This document shows positions 8,056 to 16,303 of a stretch of DNA of 64,000 bases, piece after piece (the stretch's first letter is position 1; each line of letters opens with the position of its first letter). The notes beneath the pieces were generated by a model. The model ran no database searches and was not told where the DNA came from. It worked only from the letters and a program-made list of their open reading frames with translations. Position numbers and translations under genes: made by a program. Source of the DNA: Bacteroidetes bacterium UBA6183 (lineage in GTDB: Bacteria > Bacteroidota > Bacteroidia > UKL13-3); the NCBI GenBank assembly GCA_002422865.1, contig DITN01000100.1, forward strand, positions 10,987-74,986, given 5' to 3'.

Positions 8056-9066
8056 TTAAAACTCCGGACAACGAATGGCTCGAATTGATTTTTTAGGAAT
8101 ACGTTTTCTTAACTCGAATGAAAGAGATATCTCGTGAGAAGCCCTTGCACCTGGACGCGCATTCGATACTGTTGCATCATATGAATATCCTATACGTAGT
8201 TTTTCTCTTCGTAGTCCCAACAAAACAATTAAAGCGTCAGAGTTTGCCGTTGTTTGACGGAAATATCCCCCTAAAATGTAAGAGCCTTTATTGTAGTACA
8301 TCCCTAGGTTCAGCTCAGAAAACGCGCCTTGTTGCATATAAATGATGTTAGGCGATAAACTGATGTTGTTTCTGTTAGATCTTTTATCAGGCGGACGCAA
8401 AGGAATCTGAGCACCGGCATGTACCGTTACTTTTCTCAGTATTACGTTTTTATTTTGATAGTTATTCCAAAATTTTTGACTTGGTTCGGTGAGGTTGTGA
8501 ACTGCAAATCCTCCGTAAGCGTATTTGGTGTACCCAATAAACCCTGCAGCAAAGTTTGGTATGGTAATGGCCGGATTTGGAGGAGCCTCTCCAGTAACAG
8601 GTTTAACAATACCATATTGTTTAAGTATTTGATCCCCCCAAGTAAAATTGCCAAAATCTAATGTTTTTTGGATGATGGTAGCTTGTACACTTGCTCTTAT
8701 TGTAAAATATCTGTTAACAGGGATTTGATATGAATAGGCCCCCGAAACCCTATTGGTGGTGAGCAAGCCTACACCCGCTTGGTCTCTGGTTACCATGATA
8801 CCAATACCACCATTTATAACATCATAATGCTCATCAAAAGAGGCAGACATGGTGGTAAATGTACCTGCTATACTACTCCATTGGTTACGTGCATTGGTTA
8901 CTATTCTTCCATGGTTTGTACTACCTGCAAATGCCGGATTAATATACATAGGATTGGCATAGAATTGCGAAAAGTGGGGGTCCTGCGCAAACAGGTCGCC
9001 TTTCACAACAATCATTATAGCCATATATAAAAATAACTTCCTTTTTGCCGAAAGTGAAAATTTCAT
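8056..9066 (-). CDS. PorP/SprF family T9SS membrane protein (copy 1)
   Basis: 336 residues, signal peptide to about residue 27 (DLFAQ). Same plan as the downstream copy: DPHFSQFYANPMYINPAFAG at the mature N-terminus, LGMYYNKGSYILGGYFRQT, IGYSYDATVSNARPGARASH and SLSFELRKR at the C-terminus. Both copies share a short basic, Cys-containing tail (IRCPEF here, IACPAL in copy 2), which sets them apart as a pair. Predicted 14-ish-strand outer-membrane protein involved in type IX secretion or gliding. Transcribed divergently from porU with 185 bp between the starts; followed after 44 bp by copy 2 and then gldJ. Confidence 0.9.
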   Translation of the reverse strand: MKFSLSAKRKLFLYMAIMIVVKGDLFAQDPHFSQFYANPMYINPAFAGSTNHGRIVTNARNQWSSIAGTFTTMSASFDEHYDVINGGIGIMVTRDQAGVGLLTTNRVSGAYSYQIPVNRYFTIRASVQATIIQKTLDFGNFTWGDQILKQYGIVKPVTGEAPPNPAITIPNFAAGFIGYTKYAYGGFAVHNLTEPSQKFWNNYQNKNVILRKVTVHAGAQIPLRPPDKRSNRNNISLSPNIIYMQQGAFSELNLGMYYNKGSYILGGYFRQTTANSDALIVLLGLRREKLRIGYSYDATVSNARPGARASHEISLSFELRKRIPKKSIRAIRCPEF

Positions 9067-9251
9067 TTTAGTGTTAAACCTTTTTGTCCATCAAAGCGCT
9101 TAAAATCTTGCTTCAATCAACAGTTCCCCCTTATATTTTCAATGCTTATTTTGCCCCTTTTTTTGGGAATAAACATATAATTAATTTCATTTGTTAACGT
9201 TATGTTTCGTAGCTAATGCATTTTTCAATTATAAATAATTTGTAAACTTTT

Positions 9252-12200
9252 ATGCAATTTTTATTGCCTCGTGTAAAAATATTTTTTGTATTTTTTGTAT
9301 TTACAGCCTTTCTGGTGTCCAATTTAGATGCCGCTGTGCTTCGTTTTCAGCGTAATATAAATTGGGAGGAAGAAAAAAATATAAATAAGGGTGAGCAAGT
9401 TTTTTCGAATTTTATTTCGTTCAAAGATGCTTTGTTAACTCAAAATAATCATTGGCACCCATATTGGAGTGAAGTTTTTCGTCTTAATACGGCTGCCTCA
9501 AACATTAAAGTTAACATTCAAAAAATTGTTTTTGGCAATTTACACAACAAGGGCCAAATACAAAACCAAGAAATTCTTAAAAATATTAAAGATTATAACA
9601 AGCAAATCTTAATTGGCTACGAAAACGGTAAAAGTGTTGTTGGTTTAACATTTTTACCAATCGGTTACGATGCTGCCACCAATACGGGACTAATTATAAC
9701 ATCGTTTGAAATAGAAATTACTTATGATTTAGTCTCTCCTCAGTCACTTAGGTTAAACAAAAAGGCATTTGCAACTAACTCTGTATTAGCAAATGGAGAT
9801 TGGTATAAAATTGCTGTTACAAAAACGGGCTTTCATAAACTAGATCGTAATTTCTTTCAGGCAAACGGTATTAATATTTCTGGTATTGATCCGAGAACAA
9901 TAAAGGTATATGGAAACGGGCCGGGTTTATTGCCTCAGGCCAATGCTGCTTCTCGTTTTGATGATTTGGTAGAAAATGCAATTTTGGTTGTGGGCGAAAA
10001 TGATGGTGTTTTTGATGCAGGAGATTATATTTTAATGTATGGTAAATCTCAATTTGATGTATGGAAACCAAACGGTTCTTTTATTGGACGAGAAAAAAAT
10101 ATATACTCAGATACCACATATTATTTCATAACCTTTAATCAAGGTAGCGGTAAACGTATAGGTAAACAAACATCTCTGCCAACCGTTGTAAACACGCAAA
10201 ATCACCATGTTTTTTGTCATGCTCACGAACTAGATGTGTTAAATTATGGCAGAAGTGGAAGGCAGTTTTTAGGAGAGGCATTTGATAGAATACCATCGCA
10301 AAATTTTTCCTTTTATATTGACGGACATAATGCCACCGATTCTATTGTTATCAAATCCGTTGTGGCGTCTAGATCTTTAATTACACCATCAAATTTTAAT
10401 GTAAGTGTAAATAATAATTTTTTATTTGCCCACAGCAATATCCCTACCGTTGGAACCAATTATGATGGTTATTATTACAGGACTAGTGGTCCTGTGTTAA
10501 CTAGTTTTTACACTACCACACCTACAGTTATTGTAAATTACAGGTATGATAATCCTCCGGGTGGGGCTATTGGTTGGCTCGATTATTTTGAAATCAACAC
10601 AAAAGCCAATTTAACATGGTTTGGTAATCAAGTATTATACCGTGTAACAACTCCACCAGCTCCTGGTGCTACACGTTATACAATAACCGGAGTTCCAGCC
10701 TCGGCTCGCATCTTTAACGTAGGTGATTTGATGAACATTCAAGAACTTATTTTAGACAAGAGTACTTCTGATGCTTCTTTTGTAAATAATACGACATCAT
10801 ACAATGAGTTTGCAGGAATAAGTGACGCTTCATCATATTGGGTGCCAGCTATGGTAGGTAAAATAAGTAATCAAAATTTACATGCTTTAACTCAAAGTGA
10901 TGCGGTGTATATTACTCCAGGTTTATTCTTTGCAGAAGCCATGAGATTAGCTGCTTTCCATCAGCTGAATGGGACAAAAATTCACGTTGTAAATGTGAAT
11001 GATATTTATAACGAATTTTCAAGTGGAAGCCAAGATATAACAGCTATTCGAGATTTCTTAAGGATGTTTTACACCCGTGGTTCATCAGCTAATGACCAAG
11101 TTAAATATGTTACACTATTTGGTAGAGCATCATTTGATTACAAATACAGAATATTAAGCAATAGCAACTTTATACCTACTTATCAAAGTTCATTTACCGA
11201 ATCGCCAATACTATCTTATTGCAGTGACGATTACTACGGATTTCTTGATGAAAATGAGGGCTTGTGGGATAGTGGAACCGACCCTAAAGAGTTTTTAGAT
11301 CTGGGAATTGGGCGTTTACCTATTTCAAATGCCACCGAAGCCAGAAATGCTGTAGATAAAATTATTAATTATTATCAATCTGATAGAATGGCCGATTGGC
11401 GAAATAAAATCGTGTTTGTTTCGGATGATGAAGATTATAATATTCATCAGAATGATGCCAACAATATGGCAAATAATGTTACCAATAGGTTTAAAAATTA
11501 TAACATCGAAAAAATTTGGATTGATGCATACCGCGAGGAAGTAGTTGCTGGTGGCCAACGTAACCCTGGAGCACAAAAAGCGATTGTAGATGCGGTTCAA
11601 AAAGGTTGTTTTATTATTAATTACACCGGACATGGAGGCGAGTTAGGATGGGCCGCAGAGCGCATACTAACCATCGAAGACATTAATGGATGGAGCAACC
11701 AAAATCGCCTACCTTTATTTGTAACCGCAACTTGCGAGTTTAGCAGGTTTGATGATCCGGCAAGAGTTTCGGCCGGAGAGCTTACTTTTTTGAGCACCAA
11801 AGGTGGTTCTATAGCGTTATTTACTACCGTTAGATTAGTTAATGCATTTTCAAACACCATGCTTAATACCTATTTTTATAATCGCATAGGTTTAGATTCT
11901 ACCTCAAAACAAAGTCCTAAATCGTTGGGAGAAATAATGCGTTTAACCAAAAACGATTATCTACCTAATGATAAAAACGAACGTAATTTTACCTTGTTAG
12001 GTGATGCCGTTATGGCACTTGCATTTCCCAAGTATAGTGTGGTTACCACATCAATAAATAATAAGCTTATGGTTGATGTAACAGACACACTCAAGGCTCT
12101 TTCAAAAGTAACCGTAACTGGAAAAGTAACTGATGTGTCCGGTAATTTATTGAGCAATTACAATGGACAAGTTTTCCCAACGGTATATGATAAAGCCTCT

Positions 12201-13115
12201 ACTTATCAGACTTTGGTAAATAACTCAGAGTCGAATCCAGCCTTACAATTTAATATGCAAAACAACATAATATATAGTGGAAGTGCTTCTGTTGTTAACG
12301 GAATATTTACCTTCTCATTTATTGTTCCTAAAGACATATCGTATCAGTTGGGAAGGGGGAAAATATCCTACTACACCACCAATCAGGTAAATGATGGCAA
12401 CGGCTATAACGAGAACTTTGTCGTAGGTGGAACAGCCGATTCGGTTGCTGCAGACGGCATAGGTCCGGCAGTTAAACTTTATATGGATGACGAGAAGTTT
12501 GTGTTTGGAGGCTTAACCAATGAGAATCCATTGTTTATCGCCAAACTTTTTGATGAAAATGGTATAAATACCATTGGACGCGGAATAGGGAGAGAGCTTA
12601 CTCTAATCATTGATGGAGACAACTCTAAATCTGTATCGGTTAATGATTATTATAAGGCTAAAACCAATAGTTATCAGGAAGGGGAAATTCGTTATCCATT
12701 AAAAAATATTTCAACGGGTAAGCACACGGCCACCCTAAAATCATACGATACGTATAATAACTTCAGTGAGAATACAACAGAGTTTGTAGTGGCGTCAAAC
12801 GAAAAACTGGCGTTACAATATGTGCTTAATTATCCTAATCCATTTACTACCAATACAACATTTCATTTTGATCATAACAAGGTTGGTGAAAACCTTACTG
12901 TTATTATTTACGTTTATACGGTTAGTGGAAAGTTAGCTAAAACACTTACAACACAAGTAACACCTGCCACATCGCATTTTGATCAGTTAACGTGGAATGG
13001 ATTGGATGATTACGGAGATAAGTTGGCTAATGGAGTTTACATATACAAAGTACAAGTTAAAAGCAGTACGGGTAAAACAGCAGAAGCTACCCAAAAAATG
13101 GTAATATTAAATTAG
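9252..13115 (+). CDS. porU: T9SS C-terminal signal peptidase/sortase PorU (family C25)
   Basis: 1287 residues with an N-terminal signal (hydrophobic residues about 9-25). A long beta-rich N-terminal region is followed by a gingipain-like C25 peptidase domain: NYTGHGGELGWAAE gives catalytic His794 and FVTATCEFSRFDDP gives catalytic Cys828. The C-terminus (YPNPF, then WNGLDDYGDKLANGVYIYKV) is a type A CTD, which PorU keeps uncleaved. PorU removes CTDs from T9SS cargo at the cell surface and attaches the cargo to A-LPS or a similar anchor, together with PorV, PorQ and PorZ. porV follows at 50 bp. Length and His-Cys spacing agree with known PorU. Confidence 0.95.
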   Translation: MQFLLPRVKIFFVFFVFTAFLVSNLDAAVLRFQRNINWEEEKNINKGEQVFSNFISFKDALLTQNNHWHPYWSEVFRLNTAASNIKVNIQKIVFGNLHNKGQIQNQEILKNIKDYNKQILIGYENGKSVVGLTFLPIGYDAATNTGLIITSFEIEITYDLVSPQSLRLNKKAFATNSVLANGDWYKIAVTKTGFHKLDRNFFQANGINISGIDPRTIKVYGNGPGLLPQANAASRFDDLVENAILVVGENDGVFDAGDYILMYGKSQFDVWKPNGSFIGREKNIYSDTTYYFITFNQGSGKRIGKQTSLPTVVNTQNHHVFCHAHELDVLNYGRSGRQFLGEAFDRIPSQNFSFYIDGHNATDSIVIKSVVASRSLITPSNFNVSVNNNFLFAHSNIPTVGTNYDGYYYRTSGPVLTSFYTTTPTVIVNYRYDNPPGGAIGWLDYFEINTKANLTWFGNQVLYRVTTPPAPGATRYTITGVPASARIFNVGDLMNIQELILDKSTSDASFVNNTTSYNEFAGISDASSYWVPAMVGKISNQNLHALTQSDAVYITPGLFFAEAMRLAAFHQLNGTKIHVVNVNDIYNEFSSGSQDITAIRDFLRMFYTRGSSANDQVKYVTLFGRASFDYKYRILSNSNFIPTYQSSFTESPILSYCSDDYYGFLDENEGLWDSGTDPKEFLDLGIGRLPISNATEARNAVDKIINYYQSDRMADWRNKIVFVSDDEDYNIHQNDANNMANNVTNRFKNYNIEKIWIDAYREEVVAGGQRNPGAQKAIVDAVQKGCFIINYTGHGGELGWAAERILTIEDINGWSNQNRLPLFVTATCEFSRFDDPARVSAGELTFLSTKGGSIALFTTVRLVNAFSNTMLNTYFYNRIGLDSTSKQSPKSLGEIMRLTKNDYLPNDKNERNFTLLGDAVMALAFPKYSVVTTSINNKLMVDVTDTLKALSKVTVTGKVTDVSGNLLSNYNGQVFPTVYDKASTYQTLVNNSESNPALQFNMQNNIIYSGSASVVNGIFTFSFIVPKDISYQLGRGKISYYTTNQVNDGNGYNENFVVGGTADSVAADGIGPAVKLYMDDEKFVFGGLTNENPLFIAKLFDENGINTIGRGIGRELTLIIDGDNSKSVSVNDYYKAKTNSYQEGEIRYPLKNISTGKHTATLKSYDTYNNFSENTTEFVVASNEKLALQYVLNYPNPFTTNTTFHFDHNKVGENLTVIIYVYTVSGKLAKTLTTQVTPATSHFDQLTWNGLDDYGDKLANGVYIYKVQVKSSTGKTAEATQKMVILN

Positions 13116-13138
13116 TTAGGCTAAATCATATAAAGCAT

Positions 13139-13146
13139 TATTTTTG
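13139..13146 (+). promoter_or_regulatory. Possible -7 box before porV
   Basis: TATTTTTG, 19 bp upstream of the porV ATG, fits TAnnTTTG, but no TTG lies at 18-23 bp. porV may therefore be transcribed both from porU readthrough and from here. Confidence 0.3.
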
Positions 13147-13165
13147 GCAATTATAATAAGTGTAA

Positions 13166-14428
13166 ATGAAGAAGTATTTAAAAGGCATAGCAGCAATATT
13201 AGCAGGGTTAACACTAACAGATTTGCATGCGCAGCAACAACGACTTACTACAGGACAATTAGACGGACGACAAAATACCATTACCTCAGCAGTTCCATTT
13301 TTATTAATTACACCAAACGCAAGGGCTGGTGCAATGGGTGATGCAGGGGTTGCTACACCAGATGATCCCAATGCTATCCATTGGAATGCAGCAAAAATGG
13401 TTTTTAATGAGAAAAATGGAACGGTATCTCTTTCTTATAATCCATGGTTAAGACAGTTGGTTCCCGATGTTTCTTTGTCATACCTTTCTATAATGGGTAA
13501 AATAAATGAAAAAGCATCTTTAGGAGGCTCGCTTAGGTATTTTTCGCTTGGCGAAATTCAATTTACAGATGTGTATGGTGGTAGTTTAGGTAAAGCAACC
13601 CCAAGCGAATGGGCAGCTGATTTGGCTTACGCGCAAAAACTTTCTGACAACTTTAGTTTAGGAGTAGCATTCCGGTTTATATATTCAAATATTGCCGGAG
13701 GAGCGCAAACGCAATCTCAAAGTGGTATTAAGGCCGGAACATCTTATGCAGCCGACATTACCGCTTACTACAAGAACAAAACTAAAATTGAGGGTTATAA
13801 AATTAATTATGGCATTGGAGGTGCGATTACAAATATTGGTTCTAAGCTAACTTATACTACTGATCAAAATCAAAATTTTATTCCCATTAATCTAAGAATA
13901 GGCGGTTATGGTGAAGTTGAAATAGATAAATACAATACTATTGCCTTAGCGTTAGACTTTAATAAATTACTCATTCCAACGCCACCTGTTTACAAGTATG
14001 ATTCGGCAGGAAATCCGGTTATACAAAATGGTAGCTTGGTTATTGAATCAGGAAAAAGCCCTAATGTACCCATTATTCAGGGTATGACGCAATCCTTCTC
14101 AGATGCTCCGGGCGGATTTAAAGAAGAGTTACGTGAAATTAATATCTCTGCAGGTTTGGAGTATTGGTATGATAAACAGTTTGCCATACGCGCAGGTTAT
14201 TTTCATGAAAACCAATACAAGGGTAATCGTAAGTATGCTACATTTGGCGTTGGTATCAGGTATAATGTTTTTACCATTGATGCAGCTTACTTAGTATCTT
14301 TCGGTCAACGCAACCCGCTCGATAATACACTACGTTTTACTTTAGGTTTAGATTTTGATGCATTGAAATCTGGTAGCAACGAAAAAGAACAACCAACAGG
14401 TGTTTTTGAAATGCCCAAAGATAATTAG
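13166..14428 (+). CDS. porV: T9SS outer-membrane shuttle protein PorV (LptO)
   Basis: 420 residues. Signal peptide MKKYLKGIAAILAGLTLTDLHA, then FadL-like 14-strand barrel features. The PorV signature is near the mature N-terminus: FLLITPNARAGAMGDAGVA followed by PDDPNAIHWNAAK. Ends with an aromatic barrel strand (DNTLRFTLGLDFDAL) and a short charged tail. PorV collects cargo as it leaves the SprA translocon and carries it to PorU for CTD cleavage; it is needed for secretion of type A CTD proteins. Its place directly after porU is the conserved arrangement. The ispF start lies 2 bp after its stop. Confidence 0.94.
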   Translation: MKKYLKGIAAILAGLTLTDLHAQQQRLTTGQLDGRQNTITSAVPFLLITPNARAGAMGDAGVATPDDPNAIHWNAAKMVFNEKNGTVSLSYNPWLRQLVPDVSLSYLSIMGKINEKASLGGSLRYFSLGEIQFTDVYGGSLGKATPSEWAADLAYAQKLSDNFSLGVAFRFIYSNIAGGAQTQSQSGIKAGTSYAADITAYYKNKTKIEGYKINYGIGGAITNIGSKLTYTTDQNQNFIPINLRIGGYGEVEIDKYNTIALALDFNKLLIPTPPVYKYDSAGNPVIQNGSLVIESGKSPNVPIIQGMTQSFSDAPGGFKEELREINISAGLEYWYDKQFAIRAGYFHENQYKGNRKYATFGVGIRYNVFTIDAAYLVSFGQRNPLDNTLRFTLGLDFDALKSGSNEKEQPTGVFEMPKDN

Positions 14429-14430
14429 TT

Positions 14431-14904
14431 ATGAGAATAGGATTTGGATTTGATGTGCATCAATTGGTTGAAGGAAGAGAGTTGTGGTTAGGAGGAGTAA
14501 AAATACCTGCAATAAAAGGTGCTTTAGGGCATAGTGATGCAGATGTTCTTTTACATGCTATTTGTGATGCCATTTTGGGCGCTTTGGCTTTGGGTGATAT
14601 TGGTAAACACTTTCCAGATACGGATAATAGTTTTAAAGGGATTGACAGTAAAATACTGCTTCAAAAAGTAGTTACTTTAATTAATGAAAAAGGTTATCTT
14701 ATAGGTAACATCGACAGTAGTTTATGTGTTGAGAAACCTAAAGTTATGCCTTATGCAGATCAAATGCGATTAACCATTGCAAACATCTGTAGTATTGGTA
14801 TAGATGATGTTTCTGTTAAAGCAACCACCAACGAAAAGATGGGGTTTATTGGTAGGGAAGAGGGCTTGGTTGCTTATGCTGTGGTGTTGTTATTGAAAAA
14901 GTAA
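14431..14904 (+). CDS. ispF: 2-C-methyl-D-erythritol 2,4-cyclodiphosphate synthase
   Basis: 157 residues, standard length. Catalyses the cyclisation step of the MEP isoprenoid pathway as a homotrimer. Zinc ligands Asp8, His10 (GFGFDVHQL) and His42 (GHSDADVLLHAI) are present, as are DIGKHFPDTD and the C-terminal VKATTNEKMGFIGREEG. It starts 2 bp after porV, so porU-porV-ispF is one transcription unit; the grouping with T9SS genes looks historical rather than functional. Confidence 0.97.
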   Translation: MRIGFGFDVHQLVEGRELWLGGVKIPAIKGALGHSDADVLLHAICDAILGALALGDIGKHFPDTDNSFKGIDSKILLQKVVTLINEKGYLIGNIDSSLCVEKPKVMPYADQMRLTIANICSIGIDDVSVKATTNEKMGFIGREEGLVAYAVVLLLKK

Positions 14905-14926
14905 TTTTAAAAATATTGTTTAAAGT

Positions 14927-14952
14927 AAAAGGAGGTGTTGATCTCCTTTTTT
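14927..14952. terminator. Bidirectional terminator between ispF and murF
   Basis: AAAAGGAG/CTCCTTTT stem (14927-14934 and 14943-14950) with an 8-nt loop, running into a T run on the plus strand and starting from an A run; lies between convergent stops. Confidence 0.7.
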
Positions 14953-16246
14953 AGTTTATAGATTCAGCCAATATTTCCAGTTTCATACCCCTTGAACCTT
15001 TAATAAAAAAGGCACAGTTTTTATAATTCATTTGTTTAATCAATACTTCTGCCTCTGATGTGGTTTTGAATGCATGTGCATTATTATGATTGGTATTACA
15101 AAACGCTTCACCAACAAGTATTAAATGGTTAAGATTTAAGTTGGCGCATAAATCAACCATACGTTGGTGTTCGATTTTGGTGTAATCACCCATTTCAAAC
15201 ATATCTCCCATTATCACAATTTTATGAGGATGATCCATGGCTGAAAAGTTTCTTAAAGCCGCTTCCATACTACTTGGATTGGCATTATAGGCATCTAAAA
15301 AAATAAGATTATTATTTTTTTGAATCCATTGTGATCGATTGTTTTTAGGTTCGTATGCTGCAACACCTTTTAATACATTATCATCGCTTACTCCTAAATA
15401 TTTACCAATGGCTACGGCAGCCATAATGTTATCAAAATTATAATCCCCACTTAAAATGGAATAGCCATTTAGGTTTTGAAAAATAAATTTTATGGCAGGC
15501 TGAAGTTGGTTTGCCAGAGCCATGTAGTCGGCATTCACATTTCTGAAGGCTGTGTTGGCAGCATAAGTTTTCTTGTTATTTAAACGTGAGCTCATACGCA
15601 TCAACCATTCATCATGTGCGTTTACAAAAGCAGTTCCGTTGTTTTTAAGCAAATAATAATACAGCTCACTATTACTTTTTGCAACTCCTTCAATATCTCC
15701 AAACCCCTCCAAATGATCCATTCCGTTATTGGTAACAATACCTAATGTAGGCTCTGCAATTTCGCACAGTTCTGCATTCTCACCCACATGGTTAGCACCC
15801 ATTTCAATGATGGCCACTTGATGATTGCTGGTTAACTGTAACAATGTAAGTGGTAAGCCGATGTGATTGTTAAAGTTGCCCGGTGTGGCCCATACATTAA
15901 AAGTGGTTGATAACACCGATGTGATCAGTTCTTTGGTTGTTGTTTTACCGTTACTGCCTACAATAGCAATAACAGGTATATTGAGTTGTTTGCGGTGATG
16001 ATTTGCCAAATTTTGCATGCATTTTAACGCATCATCTACTAAAATACATTTATCGTTTATTACACAATTGGGGTCGTCAACAATACAATATGCAGCCCCC
16101 TTCTTTAAGGCTTCTTCAGCAAAAGTATTTGCATTAAAATTTGGTCCTTTAAGTGCAAAAAATAAACTGCCCTCAGTAATTTTACGGGTGTCTGTTGATA
16201 GGTGTGGATGCTCTTTATAAATGGCGTATAATTCTACAATTGTCAT
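14951..16246 (-). CDS. murF: UDP-N-acetylmuramoyl-tripeptide--D-alanyl-D-alanine ligase
   Basis: 431 residues, normal for MurF. Adds D-Ala-D-Ala to UDP-MurNAc-tripeptide, the last cytoplasmic step of peptidoglycan precursor synthesis. The ATP-binding loop GSNGKTTTK is at residues 97-105, followed by TPGNFNNHIGLPLTLL, EMGANHVGE, TNNGMDHLEGFG, and LDAYNANPSSMEAAL with GDMFEMG in the C-terminal domain. The N-terminal substrate domain begins STDTRKITEGSLFFALKG. It converges on ispF and is divergent from the FG-GAP gene, 57 bp from that gene's start. Confidence 0.96.
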   Translation of the reverse strand: MTIVELYAIYKEHPHLSTDTRKITEGSLFFALKGPNFNANTFAEEALKKGAAYCIVDDPNCVINDKCILVDDALKCMQNLANHHRKQLNIPVIAIVGSNGKTTTKELITSVLSTTFNVWATPGNFNNHIGLPLTLLQLTSNHQVAIIEMGANHVGENAELCEIAEPTLGIVTNNGMDHLEGFGDIEGVAKSNSELYYYLLKNNGTAFVNAHDEWLMRMSSRLNNKKTYAANTAFRNVNADYMALANQLQPAIKFIFQNLNGYSILSGDYNFDNIMAAVAIGKYLGVSDDNVLKGVAAYEPKNNRSQWIQKNNNLIFLDAYNANPSSMEAALRNFSAMDHPHKIVIMGDMFEMGDYTKIEHQRMVDLCANLNLNHLILVGEAFCNTNHNNAHAFKTTSEAEVLIKQMNYKNCAFFIKGSRGMKLEILAESIN

Positions 16247-16303
16247 TTTATGATTATATTTAGAAATTCTTGTGTTAAATTCACAATGATAAAATTAAAC
16301 ACT

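Noticed and set aside
11325..11860. Minus-strand ORFs within porU
   Set aside because: Antisense shadows in an AT-rich gene; the plus frame carries the catalytic His and Cys.
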